Below are positions 43,778 through 54,034 of a stretch of 64,000 nucleotides of DNA, piece after piece. Below the pieces are notes generated by a model that ran no database searches, was not told the DNA's origin, and saw nothing but the letters and a program-made list of their open reading frames with translations. Every line of letters begins with the position of its first letter. Position 1 is the stretch's first letter. The position numbers and the translations under genes are program-made. Origin of the DNA: Acidobacteriota bacterium (GTDB lineage: Bacteria > Acidobacteriota > UBA4820); assembly GCA_029559035.1 (NCBI GenBank), contig JAKQCT010000078.1, forward strand, positions 21,998-85,997. Reading direction: 5' to 3'.

Positions 43778-44848
43778 ATGGCAAGAAAGAAAATATTTGA
43801 AGGCTTTGTTGAAAGACTCGAGATTCTGGACCAGGATGGAAAGGTCGACGAGAAGGAGATGCCGCCCCTGAAGGACGCGGAACTTGTGGCCCTGATGGAA
43901 TCTATGCTGAAAATGAGGCTCTCGGACCAGAAGGCTCTAAACCTCCAGAGACAGGGGAGGCTCAATACATACGGCTCCGTGAGGGGGCAGGAAGCCTGCC
44001 AGGCCGGGCTCGCGGCGGCTCTCGACAGGTCGGACTGGCTGGTACCTTCATTCAGGGAGCACGCGATCATGGTGGCGATGGGCGTCCCGCTGCGCTCCGT
44101 TTACGCTTTATGGAAGGGTGACGAAAGGGGCAACATCCACCCTGAGGGGGTAAACTGCCTTCCTCCCGCGATCCCTGTCGGAAGCCAGCTTCTTCACGCC
44201 AACGGCCTCGGGATGGCATTCAAGATGAAGAACATGAAGGAGATCGCCGTGGGTTTCGCGGGCGACGGCGCTTCCTCGCAGGGAGATTTCCACGAGGCGC
44301 TCAACTTCGCGGGAGTATTCGGATCGAGGACCCTCTTCTTCATTCAGAACAACGGATGGGCGATATCGGTCCCGTTCCACAAGCAGACGAAAGCGGACTC
44401 GGTCGCCCAGAAAGGACTGGCCTACGGAGTGCCTTCGATGCAGGTTGACGGGAACGACGTGCTCGCGGTGTACAAGGCTTCAAAGGAAGCTGTTGACCAT
44501 GTCCGCTCCGGCAAGGGGCCTTTCCTACTGGAATGCCTGACTTACCGGATGGAGAACCACACGACCGCGGATGACCACACCAAATACAGGGACAAGGAAG
44601 AGGTCGAGCTCTGGGCGAAAAGGGACCCCGTCGACAGGATGAGAAAATACCTTGTTTCGAGGGGACTCTGGAGCGAAGAGAAGGAAAAGGAGTTCGCGGG
44701 GTCTGTTGCCGAATGGATCGAATCGGAAGTGGAAGCGCTCGAATCGATGGAGCCCGCGAGCGTGACGGATGTGGTGGATTTCGTCTACTCGGACCTTCCC
44801 TGGCACCTCAAGGAAGAACGGGAAATGCTCCTGAAAGAGGGGAACTGA
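43778..44848 (+). CDS. pdhA: Pyruvate dehydrogenase E1 alpha subunit
   Basis: 356 residues. The ThDP motif runs from GDGASSQGDFHEAL to NNGWAIS, with the GDG and NN ends. ENHTTADDHTKY is the phospho-loop region. With PdhB it decarboxylates pyruvate and passes the acetyl group to E2. GAAGGGGATA precedes the ATG. Operon order is pdhA-pdhB-E2-lpdA, with spacings of 1, 9 and 31 bases. Confidence 0.93.
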   Translation: MARKKIFEGFVERLEILDQDGKVDEKEMPPLKDAELVALMESMLKMRLSDQKALNLQRQGRLNTYGSVRGQEACQAGLAAALDRSDWLVPSFREHAIMVAMGVPLRSVYALWKGDERGNIHPEGVNCLPPAIPVGSQLLHANGLGMAFKMKNMKEIAVGFAGDGASSQGDFHEALNFAGVFGSRTLFFIQNNGWAISVPFHKQTKADSVAQKGLAYGVPSMQVDGNDVLAVYKASKEAVDHVRSGKGPFLLECLTYRMENHTTADDHTKYRDKEEVELWAKRDPVDRMRKYLVSRGLWSEEKEKEFAGSVAEWIESEVEALESMEPASVTDVVDFVYSDLPWHLKEEREMLLKEGN

Positions 44849-44849
44849 A

Positions 44850-45839
44850 ATGGTTGCGAGAACTGAAAAGCTGACTATCGCCCAGGCGATTACCGCGGGA
44901 CTGAAACAGGCGATGGAAAAGGACAAGGATATCGTAATAATGGGAGAGGACGTGGGCAGGGACGGCGGCGTCTTCAGGGTCACCGAAGGGCTCATGGACC
45001 GGTTCGGCGAAGAGAGGGTCATCGACACTCCGCTCGCGGAGAGCGGGATCGTCGGAAGCGCAATCGGCATGGCGATCGGCGGGTTCAGGCCCGTCGTCGA
45101 GATACAGTTCATGGACTTCATGTATCCCGCGCTGAACCAGATCCTGGCCCATCTCGTGAGGTACAGGAACCGTTCCAGAGGCAGGTACACGCTTCCGGTG
45201 GTGGTAAGGATGCCTTTCGGCGGAGGGATACACCCACCCGAACATCACAGCGAAAGTCTCGAAGCGCCTCTTCTCCACACAGCGGGGCTGAAGGTCGTCG
45301 CTCCGTCGAACCCTTACGACGCGAAGGGATTGATCCTTGCCGCGCTGGAAAGCGAGGATCCTGTGATTTTCATGGAACCGAAGAGGATATACAGGGCCTT
45401 CAAGGAGGATGTCCCGCAGGAGCGTTACTCTGTCCCGATCGGGAAGGCGAGAGTCGCGAGAGAAGGCAAGGATGTGTCCATAATCACCTTCGGGGCGGCG
45501 GTCAGGACATCGCTGGAGGCCGCCGAAGATCTTGAAAAGAAGGGGACAGGTGCGGAGGTGATCGATCTAAGGAGCCTCAACCCACTCGATGTCGATGCGG
45601 TGCTTTCTTCCGTCCGCAAGACGGGCAGGGCGGTCGTCGTCCACGAAGCGCCGAAACTGCTCGGGATAGGCGCGGAGATTGCCGCGATCATTCAGGAGAA
45701 GGCTCTCCTCGACCTTCTGGCTCCGGTGGGAAGGGTGGCGGGGCTCGACGTGCCGTTCCCGCTCCCGCTTCTCGAGAACCATTACCTTCCAAACAGATCG
45801 AGGATCGTCGAAGCCGCCCTCTCGGCGGTCAACTACTAG
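44850..45839 (+). CDS. pdhB: Pyruvate dehydrogenase E1 beta subunit
   Basis: 329 residues. MGEDVGRDGGVFRVTEGL, DTPLAESGIVGSAIGMA and the C-terminal PLDVDAVLSSVRKTGRAVVV are family landmarks. Forms the alpha2beta2 E1 with PdhA. The start follows one base after pdhA. Confidence 0.93.
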   Translation: MVARTEKLTIAQAITAGLKQAMEKDKDIVIMGEDVGRDGGVFRVTEGLMDRFGEERVIDTPLAESGIVGSAIGMAIGGFRPVVEIQFMDFMYPALNQILAHLVRYRNRSRGRYTLPVVVRMPFGGGIHPPEHHSESLEAPLLHTAGLKVVAPSNPYDAKGLILAALESEDPVIFMEPKRIYRAFKEDVPQERYSVPIGKARVAREGKDVSIITFGAAVRTSLEAAEDLEKKGTGAEVIDLRSLNPLDVDAVLSSVRKTGRAVVVHEAPKLLGIGAEIAAIIQEKALLDLLAPVGRVAGLDVPFPLPLLENHYLPNRSRIVEAALSAVNY

Positions 45840-45848
45840 GAGGCGAAA

Positions 45849-47063
45849 GTGGCGTTTGAATTCAGGTTCCCGGATGTGGGAGAAGGCATACACGAAGGCA
45901 GGATAGTTGAATGGCTCGTGAAGGAAGGTGATTACGTCGAGACCGACCAGCCGTTCATCAAGGTGGAGACCGACAAGGCGATGGTGGACCTCCCGGTTCC
46001 GAAGAAGGGGCATGTTCTCAGGCTGATGTTTCCGAAGGGCGCGGTCATCAAGGTGGGCGACGTCATGGCTGTCTTCGGAGAAAAAGGAGAGAAGTCCGTC
46101 GTTCCCGGGCCAGCTTCAAAAGAGGCGCCCCGAGAAAAGACCGAAACGAAGGCGCCCCAAGTCCCCGTGCCTCCTGCTGTCTCGAGAGTGCAGGCGACGC
46201 CTCACACCAGGGCGCTTGCGAGGAAGCTGGGGATAGACATCTCCCGGGTCACGCCGACGGGAAAGGGGGGAAGGGTGACCGACGAAGACCTCAAAAGGGC
46301 TTCCGAACGGCCGGCGGCTTCCCCGACGATATTCCCGGGAATTCCCGAAGGCGACTCAACGGCGAGAGAGGAACGGGTCGAGCTCAGCCACCTCCGGAAG
46401 GTCATTGCCTCGGCGATGATCGAAAGCAGGAGGACCTCGGCGCACGTCACCCATATAGATGAAGCGGATGTCACGGGCCTCGCCGCTCTGTACGAAGAGA
46501 TGAAGGAGGAACTGCGCAGGGAGGAGAGGAAGATCACCTATCTTCCATTTTTCATCAAGGCTCTCGTGCTCGCGCTCAAGGAGTTCCCGAAGTTCAACGC
46601 TTCCGTGGACGAGGAAAAGGGGCAGTTCGTCTTCAAGAATTATTACAACATCGGCTTCGCCGCCGACACGGGGGAGGGGCTGATAGTCCCGGTGATAAAG
46701 GACGCCGACAGGAAGAGCATTCTCGGGATTTCCGACGAGGCGCGCCTTCTCGCGGACAAGGCGAAGAAAAGAGAGCTGTCTCTCGACGAGATCAGGGGGG
46801 CGACCTGCACCGTGACGAACATCGGGCCGCTGGGCGGCGTTTTCGCGACTCCGATAATCCACCAGCCTGAACTGGCGATCGTGGGATTCCATACGATAAA
46901 AGAGAGGCCGTGGGTCGTGAACGGCGAGATAAAGATAAGGAAGATAATGTACCTTTCGGTGTCGTTCGACCACAGGTACATAGACGGCGCGGATGCCGCG
47001 AGGTTCATGAGCTTCCTCGTGCGTCTTCTGGAAAAGCCGTCACTGATCATGGCGAAAGGATGA
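45849..47063 (+). CDS. pdhC: Dihydrolipoamide acetyltransferase (E2)
   Basis: 404 residues. One lipoyl domain (lipoyl Lys in ETDKAMVDLP), a Pro/Ala-rich linker, the E1/E3-binding domain (ARKLGIDISRVTPTGKGGRV), a second linker, and the catalytic domain with DHRYIDGADAARFM (His and Asp of the active site). It starts at GTG 45849. It transfers acetyl groups to CoA and forms the complex core. Branched-chain E2 is an alternative, but context gives pyruvate. Confidence 0.9.
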   Translation: MAFEFRFPDVGEGIHEGRIVEWLVKEGDYVETDQPFIKVETDKAMVDLPVPKKGHVLRLMFPKGAVIKVGDVMAVFGEKGEKSVVPGPASKEAPREKTETKAPQVPVPPAVSRVQATPHTRALARKLGIDISRVTPTGKGGRVTDEDLKRASERPAASPTIFPGIPEGDSTAREERVELSHLRKVIASAMIESRRTSAHVTHIDEADVTGLAALYEEMKEELRREERKITYLPFFIKALVLALKEFPKFNASVDEEKGQFVFKNYYNIGFAADTGEGLIVPVIKDADRKSILGISDEARLLADKAKKRELSLDEIRGATCTVTNIGPLGGVFATPIIHQPELAIVGFHTIKERPWVVNGEIKIRKIMYLSVSFDHRYIDGADAARFMSFLVRLLEKPSLIMAKG

Positions 47064-47094
47064 GGCGCTTGGAAAAGGTGTCTGGGAGGGTGAG

Positions 47095-48534
47095 ATGGTC
47101 GTAGGAGCGCTTTCACAGGGAACGGAAGTAGCGGTCATCGGTTCGGGTCCGGGCGGTTACCTGACTGCTATAAGGCTGGCACAGCTCGGCAAGGACGTGA
47201 CCCTGATCGAAGCTTCGGAATCGCTGGGAGGGATCTGCCTCAACGAAGGATGCATCCCGTCGAAGGCGCTGATACACGCCTCCGATTTTTATTACAGCGC
47301 GCCGAAGGCGACGAAATTCGGGATCACAGTCGGCGCCCCGCAGCTTGATTTTCCCAGGCTGATCGGGTGGAAGGAGAGCGTCGTCAAAAGGCTCACGGGA
47401 GGCGTCAGGTACCTCTCCGAAAAGAACGGCGTCACCATCATAAGAGGTTACGCGTCTTTCGCTTCAGAAAGGTCCCTGAACGTTTCTACCGAACACGGCA
47501 GCCAGACCATCGAGTTCGAGAAGTGCATCATAGCGACCGGATCTTCGCCATTCTTTCCTAAGGGCTTCGAGCCGGACGGCCGGATCGTCCTGGGGCCGAG
47601 GGAGATCCTTTCCCTGGAGGCTGTGCCCGAAAGGCTGGTCGTCATCGGAGGAGGCTACATCGGCCTCGAGATGGCCGCGCTTTTCGCGAAGTTCGGATCG
47701 AAGGTGTCGGTGATAGAGAAGAACGACGCCGTCCTGAGGAACCACGATTCAGAAATAAGAGAGGCTCTTCTGAAAAGGTTCGCGACGCTGAAGATCAATC
47801 TTCTCCTCTCCTCGACAGCGGAGAGAGTGGAAAAAGAAGGAAAAACCGGCGTCGAGGTCAGGGGTGCCGACGGAAAAACTACATTCCTCGAGGGAGACAA
47901 GGTCCTCGTAGCACTGGGAAGGTTCCCCAACTCCGGGAAGATATCGATCGAAAAGACGGGAGTGGAGCTGGATTCGCGGGGATTTATCAAGGTCAACGAG
48001 AGGATGCAGACAGGCGTTCCGAGCATATACGCCATCGGCGATGTGATAGGAGGTCCGCTCCTGGCGCACAAGGCGTACCGTGAAGCGAAGGTGGCTGCGG
48101 AGGCTATCGCGGGAATTCCCTCCGCGTTCGACAACGTGGTGATCCCGGCGGTTATCTACACCGATCCCGAGATCGCGTGGGCCGGACTTTCCGAAACGGA
48201 GGCGGCCGCGGCGGGCCATGAGGTTGTCACGGGCATGTTCCCATTCCACGCTTCGGGCAGGGCGCTTACATTGGACGCTCCCGAGGGATTCGTGAAGACG
48301 ATAGCCGAGAAGGATTCCAAGAGGATACTCGGCGTGGAGATCGTCGGGATGGACGCCTCGGAACTGATCTCCGAAGCGGCTCTTGCCATAGAGATGGGAG
48401 CGTTTCTCGATGATCTGTCCAAAACCATCCATCCCCACCCGAGCATGAGCGAAGCTCTTCTGGAATCGGCGGAAGCCGCGCTCGGTGAAGCTGTCCACAT
48501 CCTGAAGAAAGAGGACTCCGCGGGTCGGGACTGA
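47095..48534 (+). CDS. lpdA: Dihydrolipoamide dehydrogenase (E3)
   Basis: 479 residues. FAD motif GSGPGGYLTAIR, redox disulfide CLNEGC in GGICLNEGCIPSKAL, NAD motif IGGGYIGLEMA, and the C-terminal His-Glu pair in HPHPSMSEALLE. It reoxidises E2 lipoate with NAD. GGGAGGGTGAG precedes ATG 47095. Last gene of the operon; no terminator hairpin is evident. Confidence 0.93.
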   Translation: MVVGALSQGTEVAVIGSGPGGYLTAIRLAQLGKDVTLIEASESLGGICLNEGCIPSKALIHASDFYYSAPKATKFGITVGAPQLDFPRLIGWKESVVKRLTGGVRYLSEKNGVTIIRGYASFASERSLNVSTEHGSQTIEFEKCIIATGSSPFFPKGFEPDGRIVLGPREILSLEAVPERLVVIGGGYIGLEMAALFAKFGSKVSVIEKNDAVLRNHDSEIREALLKRFATLKINLLLSSTAERVEKEGKTGVEVRGADGKTTFLEGDKVLVALGRFPNSGKISIEKTGVELDSRGFIKVNERMQTGVPSIYAIGDVIGGPLLAHKAYREAKVAAEAIAGIPSAFDNVVIPAVIYTDPEIAWAGLSETEAAAAGHEVVTGMFPFHASGRALTLDAPEGFVKTIAEKDSKRILGVEIVGMDASELISEAALAIEMGAFLDDLSKTIHPHPSMSEALLESAEAALGEAVHILKKEDSAGRD

Positions 48535-48579
48535 CCTTTTCCGAACGCTCTATCGACGGTTATTTTCTTTCCGCCTTTC

Positions 48580-48608
48580 TTGACAATGCTGACGACGAGG
48601 AATAGAAT
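48580..48608 (+). promoter_or_regulatory. Promoter of the TPR-like gene
   Basis: TTGACA (48580-48585), 17 bases, TAGAAT (48603-48608), about 28 bases before ATG 48637. Confidence 0.75.
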
Positions 48609-48636
48609 CGTCCCATGACAGGAGAGGCGAAAATCG

Positions 48637-49089
48637 ATGGGTGATATAACTCTTACCTTGATGTCCCCGAAGATAAAGATGGGCGCTGAGATGGTCGCGA
48701 GGGAATCCTTCGACCAGGCATTCGAGTATTTCGAAACGATGATGAATAACGAGCCAAACAACGCCATCGCGAAATCTTTTGTCGGGTACCTGACGGCGGT
48801 GCACCAAAAGCGCCCTCACGACGGCCTCGAGATCTGCAAGGAAGCGGTTAAGATGAACGAGGAGGAACCCCTGCTTTACCTCAACCTTGCGAAGGTTTAT
48901 GTCCTCATCGACGACAGGTTCCACGCCGTGAAGACTGTCCAGAAGGGGCTGCGATTCAAGAGTTCGCCTTACAGGAACGACCTGGTGAACTATTACCGCT
49001 TCCTGGGGGTCAGGAAAAAGCCCCCGCTCGGGTTCCTCGGGCGCAGCAACCCGCTGAACGTGATCCTCGGCAAACTGACCAGGAAATAG
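48637..49089 (+). CDS. Short TPR-like protein
   Basis: 150 residues with about three tetratricopeptide-like helical hairpins (QAFEYFETMMNNEPNNAIAK, GLEICKEAVKMNEEEPLLYL, HAVKTVQKGLRFK), and a basic C-terminal tail. No signal peptide. A protein-interaction scaffold of unknown partner, with its own promoter. Confidence 0.65.
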   Translation: MGDITLTLMSPKIKMGAEMVARESFDQAFEYFETMMNNEPNNAIAKSFVGYLTAVHQKRPHDGLEICKEAVKMNEEEPLLYLNLAKVYVLIDDRFHAVKTVQKGLRFKSSPYRNDLVNYYRFLGVRKKPPLGFLGRSNPLNVILGKLTRK

Positions 49090-49151
49090 CGGGCGTTTCA
49101 CAAGCCGGAAAACTAACAATCTGATCGCTTTCTGGGCAACGGTCGATGGAG

Positions 49152-49607
49152 CTATTTCTTCTCGATGACCCTCACGCCGTAAGATCCGGTGAAATAATCC
49201 CCCGGATCGACCATAAGGACGATCCAGTATTCTTTACCTTCCCTTGAAAGCTTGTAGACCGGCCATTTCTGACCCGGGCTGGTCGCCACGAGGGCACCGC
49301 CCTGTTTCTTCATCATGTTCTCGAAATCCGCCTTGAGAGAAGATTCCGTCGGCTTCTTGTTCTTCAGGTCGGTCCTGAGGGCATACAGGATCGCGACGGA
49401 TTTCCCCTCCACATGGATCGCCCCTGTTGAAAGCAGATCGAAATCCGCCACGGCATCGTCGCTGCTGCATCCCATGATGTAATATCCGGCAAGCCTCGGA
49501 GCGATCGGGCTGTCCTTGCAGCCGGGGGCGTCCTTCTCGGCCGCGGGAACGTTGAGCAGAAAAAGGCAGAACAGCATGGCTGACGAGGCAATTAATATTT
49601 TTTTCAT
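49152..49607 (-). CDS. Small secreted protein of unknown function
   Basis: 151 residues. ATG 49607 has GGAAGGAG and starts a signal peptide (KKILIASSAMLFCLFLLNVPA). The mature part includes GYYIMGCSSDDAVADFDLL and KYKLSREGKEYWIVL-like strands, which loosely resemble a domain found next to OmpA-type proteins (YIxGxxxSxxxxxDFxxL), but I cannot assign a function. The frame runs on to 49685, without a site. Confidence 0.6.
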   Translation of the reverse strand: MKKILIASSAMLFCLFLLNVPAAEKDAPGCKDSPIAPRLAGYYIMGCSSDDAVADFDLLSTGAIHVEGKSVAILYALRTDLKNKKPTESSLKADFENMMKKQGGALVATSPGQKWPVYKLSREGKEYWIVLMVDPGDYFTGSYGVRVIEKK

Positions 49608-49757
49608 ATCGCGACTCCTTCCTGCATCATTATCCTCGAAAACCGGTGTGATCACAAAGTGGATTTTGCCGCCTTCCGATGCCATCAGGAAAAGCCGGAA
49701 TGAGGGACAGGGACGGGTTCAAGAATCCGCCCCTGCTTCTGATTTCAGGAGTTCACT

Positions 49758-49785
49758 AAAAAAAGGGGGGCCAGACGGCCCCTCT
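49758..49785 (-). terminator. Terminator of the pta-ackA operon
   Basis: Minus-strand 9-bp stem (GGGGCC core with 4-base loop GTCT) followed by seven T, about 36 bases past the pta stop. Confidence 0.85.
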
Positions 49786-49821
49786 TCATTTTTCCCTGGT
49801 CCATATTTATTGGTTGTCGCG

Positions 49822-50802
49822 TCACGCCATCAAACTGCAGATCGCGGCGACGTTGACCATGTCATCTACGGAGCATCCGCGACTCAAATCGCAGTAGGGC
49901 TTCTGAAGCCCCTGGACGAACGGCCCGACGGCCATCGCTCCCGCGAGCCTTTCTGTCAGCTTGTAGCCGATGTTGCCCGCGTCGAGGTCGGGGAAAACAA
50001 GGACATTTGCTTTTCCGGCGACCGGGCTTCCCTTGCACTTCCTCTCGCCGATCGAGGCGACGAGCGCGGCATCGGCCTGCATCTCGCCGTCGACGGCAAG
50101 CTGGGGGGCTTTCTCTTTCACTATCTTGGTCGCGCTTATTACCTTGTCGGCATGAGGATGGCTCGCGGAACCCTTGGTCGAGAATGAAAGCATCGCGACT
50201 TTCGGTTCGAGGCCGGTCACCGCCTGGAAGTTCTTCGCGGAGGTGATGGCGATGTCGGCGAGCTGGATGTCGGTCGGGTCGGGAACCACCGCGCAGTCGG
50301 CGTAGCAGAGCATCCTCTCGCCGAGAACCATGATGAAATAGCTCGACACGGTCTGGATGCCGGGGGCGATGCCGACGGTGTGGATCGCGGCCCTGATGAT
50401 GTCGCCGGTCGCCGAGACGTTGCCGCCGACGACCACCTGAACCTTGTCGGACGCCAGAAGAAGCCCGGCGAAATAGAGTGAATTGACAGCCGTCTCCTTC
50501 GCCTGTTCCATCGTCATGCCCTTCGCCTTCCTCTTCTCGAAGAGCAGGCTCGACAGTTCATCCTTCAGCGGCGAGGTCGCGGGCTCGACGATTTCGATGC
50601 CGTCGATGCCGATGTTGTTCTCGGCCGCCACCTTCTTGATCGCCTCGGCCTTGCCCACGAGGACCGGCACGCCGATCTTCTCGGCGATGATCGTCCTGGC
50701 GCAGTTGAGCGTCCTCGCGTCCTCGGCGTCCGGGAACGCGATCCTCAGGCATTTTTTCGCGGCCTTCAGCCGCATCGACTTCACGAAATCGTTGTCGCTC
50801 AT
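49822..50802 (-). CDS. pta: Phosphate acetyltransferase, copy 2
   Basis: 326 residues. [28 protein letters not shown] and [16 protein letters not shown] are the PTA_PTB landmarks. ATG 50802 has GGAGGG upstream; the longer frame to 50991 is a shadow in ackA's spacer and end. It follows ackA by 53 bases and shares its terminator, so it is the acetate-forming Pta. It is a paralogue of the 30698-31708 copy. Confidence 0.93.
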   Translation of the reverse strand: MSDNDFVKSMRLKAAKKCLRIAFPDAEDARTLNCARTIIAEKIGVPVLVGKAEAIKKVAAENNIGIDGIEIVEPATSPLKDELSSLLFEKRKAKGMTMEQAKETAVNSLYFAGLLLASDKVQVVVGGNVSATGDIIRAAIHTVGIAPGIQTVSSYFIMVLGERMLCYADCAVVPDPTDIQLADIAITSAKNFQAVTGLEPKVAMLSFSTKGSASHPHADKVISATKIVKEKAPQLAVDGEMQADAALVASIGERKCKGSPVAGKANVLVFPDLDAGNIGYKLTERLAGAMAVGPFVQGLQKPYCDLSRGCSVDDMVNVAAICSLMA

Positions 50803-50855
50803 TTTTCCCTCCACCTCTCGATAATATCCTTCAACCTTCCCTGTCCTCCGGGGGA

Positions 50856-52103
50856 TTACAATTCTTTCGTGGCTCCCTTGACTATCCTGACGGTGTCGCG
50901 TGCCAGAAGCAGCTCCTCGTTGGTCGGGATGACCCAGACCGCGATCCTGCTTCCTTCCTTCGATATCTTCATGCACTTGCCTTTGAAGCACTGGTCGTTA
51001 AGCTTTTCGTCGAACTCTATCCCGAGCGCTTCCATGTTCTCGCAGATCATCTTCCTTATTATGGTGTCGTTCTCGCCGATGCCGGCCGTGAAGATTATCG
51101 CGTCGGCTCCGTTCATCTCGGCGAGGGACGAGCCGATGTACCTCTTGGCGCGGTAGGCGAACATCTTGAGGGCCAGCAGGGCGCGGTGGTTACCCTCGTC
51201 GGCCGCCTTCTCGATGTCGCGCATGTCGTTGCTTACGCCCGAAACTCCAAGCATTCCGCTCTTCTTCTGGAGGATGCTCATTATCTCGGGGAAAGTCCCG
51301 ATCTCCTTTTTGAGAAGGTATTCGACGATGCCCGTGTCGATGTCGCCGCAGCGCGTCCCCATGATCAGCCCTTCGATAGGCGTCATCCCCATGCTGTTGA
51401 AGACCGACTCGCCGTTCTTCACGGACGTTATCGAACAGCCGTTGCCGAGGTGGAGGATGACGACGTTTACCTTCTCCTTGGGAAGCTTGTTGATCTTGCG
51501 GTAGCGGTAAGCCACGTAGCGGTGCGAAGTGCCGTGGAAACCGTACGCCCTGATCCTGTATTTCTGGTAGAAGTCATAGGGGATGGCGTACATGTAGGCT
51601 TCCTCGGGCATGGTCGAATGGAAAGCCGTGTCGAAGACGCCCACCTGCGGGATCTTGTCGCCGAAGATCTCGGTGATGGCGTGGATGCCCTTGAGGTTCG
51701 CCGGGTTGTGAAGGGGCGCCAGGTCGGAGCACTCCTCGAGCTGCTTGATCACCTCGTCGCCGATGAGGACCGACTTCGCGAACTTCTCCGCTCCGTGGAC
51801 CACCCTGTGTCCGATGGCGTGGATGTCGTCGAAGCTGTTGATCCCCTCGATCTTCGTCCCTTTGGTCTCCATCCATTTCTTGATCTTCAGGATCGCCTCC
51901 CGGTGGTCGGCTATCGGCTCGACGCCCTTGACCGGCGGCTGGCCCACCGATTCGAAAGTGAAGATGGCCTCCTTGCTGCCCACCTTCTCGATGAGGCCCT
52001 TCGCGACCATGTGGTCGGCGTCGGTCTCGAAGAGGTCGAGGTCTGTGTTGATGATCTGGAACTTCACGGAGGAGCTGCCGCAGTTAAGGACGAACACGTT
52101 CAT
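50856..52103 (-). CDS. ackA: Acetate kinase
   Basis: 415 residues. [10 protein letters not shown] at the N-terminus, [27 protein letters not shown] and the [11 protein letters not shown] segment are all ASKHA-fold acetate-kinase signatures. Makes ATP and acetate from acetyl phosphate. ATG 52103 is preceded by AAGGGGG. With Pta it allows acetate fermentation from the PDH product. Confidence 0.95.
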   Translation of the reverse strand: MNVFVLNCGSSSVKFQIINTDLDLFETDADHMVAKGLIEKVGSKEAIFTFESVGQPPVKGVEPIADHREAILKIKKWMETKGTKIEGINSFDDIHAIGHRVVHGAEKFAKSVLIGDEVIKQLEECSDLAPLHNPANLKGIHAITEIFGDKIPQVGVFDTAFHSTMPEEAYMYAIPYDFYQKYRIRAYGFHGTSHRYVAYRYRKINKLPKEKVNVVILHLGNGCSITSVKNGESVFNSMGMTPIEGLIMGTRCGDIDTGIVEYLLKKEIGTFPEIMSILQKKSGMLGVSGVSNDMRDIEKAADEGNHRALLALKMFAYRAKRYIGSSLAEMNGADAIIFTAGIGENDTIIRKMICENMEALGIEFDEKLNDQCFKGKCMKISKEGSRIAVWVIPTNEELLLARDTVRIVKGATKEL

Positions 52104-52327
52104 TTTTGATACCCCCTTCAACTAGGAAAAAGATCGCTTGGCGGAGACAGGCGCGCCCTCATGTCGGGATTCAACCGGGGAGCGGTGGAAGCGGCATGCT
52201 TCCTTGACCTCCCTCCGCGCGAACAGGAAGGATATCTTAAACTATCGGGGAAAAAATTTCAAGGTTGAAAACGGCGCCCCGGGCCCGAAACGGCCCCTTC
52301 CAACCTCATGAAAACAAAGAATATCGG

Positions 52328-52621
52328 TTACGCCGGCTTGTGCTCGGTGTTGTGTTTTATCACATTCAGGTTGTCGTTTATCCTGAAGAGGATTATGAGA
52401 ACTTCGCAGTAGATCCTGACCATTATCGGGCCTATGAAGATCCAGACGAGACCCACGATGACAGGAACCGCGGAGGCGAAACCTCCGCCCTTTATGAGAG
52501 TAAAGCCGCCGCCAAGGATCGAAACGATCCCGCCGATAATGCATCCGAGAACGCCCAGCCAGAAAAGTATCTGGATAACGATAGGGGTGATCATCTTCCT
52601 GAAAGCCAGAAAATCCATCAT
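52328..52621 (-). CDS. DUF4282 membrane protein
   Basis: 97 residues, two ATG starts in tandem (52621 and 52618) behind GGAGGC. DFLAFRKMITPIVIQILFWLG and three hydrophobic stretches, ending in YCEVLIILFRINDNLNVIK, match DUF4282 small membrane proteins of unknown function. Confidence 0.8.
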   Translation of the reverse strand: MMDFLAFRKMITPIVIQILFWLGVLGCIIGGIVSILGGGFTLIKGGGFASAVPVIVGLVWIFIGPIMVRIYCEVLIILFRINDNLNVIKHNTEHKPA

Positions 52622-52686
52622 CTCAGCCTCCTGTCATCTATCTGAAAAACTTGACCGATCCTTCGGTGTCGGAAGCCGCGCCGTGT

Positions 52687-54021
52687 TCACTCCTTCGGAG
52701 CGGCCTTGGCCTTCTTCCTGTGCGGGACGATGAGGATCTTGTCGATCCTCCTTCCGTCCATGTCGATGACTTCGAATCTGGCGTCCTTGTATAAAAAAGA
52801 ATCGCCTTCCTTCGGTATCTTGCCGAGAATGTGCAGGACGAAGCCCGCCAGCGTCTTGAAATAGCTCTTCTTATCGTCGGGGATGTCTAGGCCGATCTTC
52901 TCGCCGATCGTCTCAATCGGGACGGTGCCGCTCACCACCCAGCTCCCGTCGCTCCTTCTCCTGAAGGGCGTCTCATGGGTGGAGGTCACCTTCACTTCGC
53001 CCAGTATCGCCCTGACGAAATCCCTCAGCGTGATGATCCCCTTCACTCCGCCGTACTCGTCGACGACGATGCCCATGTGCATCTTCTTCCGCTGGAAAAG
53101 CCGGAGGGCGTTGAGGGCCGTCTCTCCCTCGGGTATGAAGAGGGGCTCCTTCAGCCAGTGACGGATGCTCACGTCGCCCTCGCGGAGAAAGAACTTGAGC
53201 GCCTCCTGCGTGTGGATGATCCCGACGATGTTGTCCAAAGACCCATCGAAGACAGGGTAGGAGACGTGCCTCGCTATCGTGAAGAACTTCCTGAGATTGG
53301 CGGCCGGGGTGGCTACGGAGATTCCTTCGATCTTGAGCCTCGGGGTCATGAGCGACGTCACGGGCTGGTCGCCCATGCGGAACACCTGGCTCACCAGCCT
53401 GTGCTCGAACTTTTCGATGAGCCCCGCCTCCATCCCGGTTTCAAGCGCGTGGTGTATCTCGTCCTCGGTTATGTCGGGACGCTTCGATTTCCCGAACGGC
53501 AGGAAGCGGAGGAAGAAATCGGTCGAGCGGTTGAGGAGCCACACGAGAGGCGTCGAGACCTTGGACATCAGTTCCATCCAGAGGGAGACGAAGACCGCTA
53601 TCTTTTCCGGGTTGATGAGAGCCGCCCTCTTGGGGATCAGCTCGCCGAAAACCAGCGACAGGTAGGAGATGAACAGCACGAGCGAGGTGAATGAGACGGG
53701 GAGCGCGTATTGATTGTTCAGTCCCCAACTCGCCAGCAAGCCGGCAAGGGGCTTCGCGAACTCGGCGGCTCCTATCGCTCCGGCGAGGGTGCTGAAGACG
53801 GTCACCCCGACCTGCACCGTGGCCAGAAGTTTTCCAGGGCTGTCGATGAGACGCACCGCCCTCGCAGCGCCTTTGTTCCCGTCCTCCGCCAGCTTCTGGA
53901 GCCGCCCCTTCTTCGCCTTGATCAGCGCCATCTCCGCCATCGAGAAGAATCCGTTCAAGAGAACGCACAGACCGAGAAAAATCGATTTGTAGCCGAGATG
54001 TATCTCCAGGCCGTTCTCCAT
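52687..54021 (-). CDS. CNNM/HlyC-CorC-like membrane protein with CBS pair
   Basis: 444 residues: DUF21 transmembrane domain (about 1-190; MAEMALIKAKKGRLQKLAEDG), two CBS domains (about 210-330, SLMTPRLKIEGISV, VGIIHTQEALKF), and a C-terminal CorC_HlyC domain (YKDARFEVIDMDGRRIDKILI). This family may export magnesium or other divalent ions, regulated by nucleotide bound to CBS; sometimes called haemolysin, for which there is no evidence here. ATG 54021 starts ENGLEIHLG. Confidence 0.9.
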   Translation of the reverse strand: MENGLEIHLGYKSIFLGLCVLLNGFFSMAEMALIKAKKGRLQKLAEDGNKGAARAVRLIDSPGKLLATVQVGVTVFSTLAGAIGAAEFAKPLAGLLASWGLNNQYALPVSFTSLVLFISYLSLVFGELIPKRAALINPEKIAVFVSLWMELMSKVSTPLVWLLNRSTDFFLRFLPFGKSKRPDITEDEIHHALETGMEAGLIEKFEHRLVSQVFRMGDQPVTSLMTPRLKIEGISVATPAANLRKFFTIARHVSYPVFDGSLDNIVGIIHTQEALKFFLREGDVSIRHWLKEPLFIPEGETALNALRLFQRKKMHMGIVVDEYGGVKGIITLRDFVRAILGEVKVTSTHETPFRRRSDGSWVVSGTVPIETIGEKIGLDIPDDKKSYFKTLAGFVLHILGKIPKEGDSFLYKDARFEVIDMDGRRIDKILIVPHRKKAKAAPKE

Positions 54022-54034
54022 GACACCTATTTTA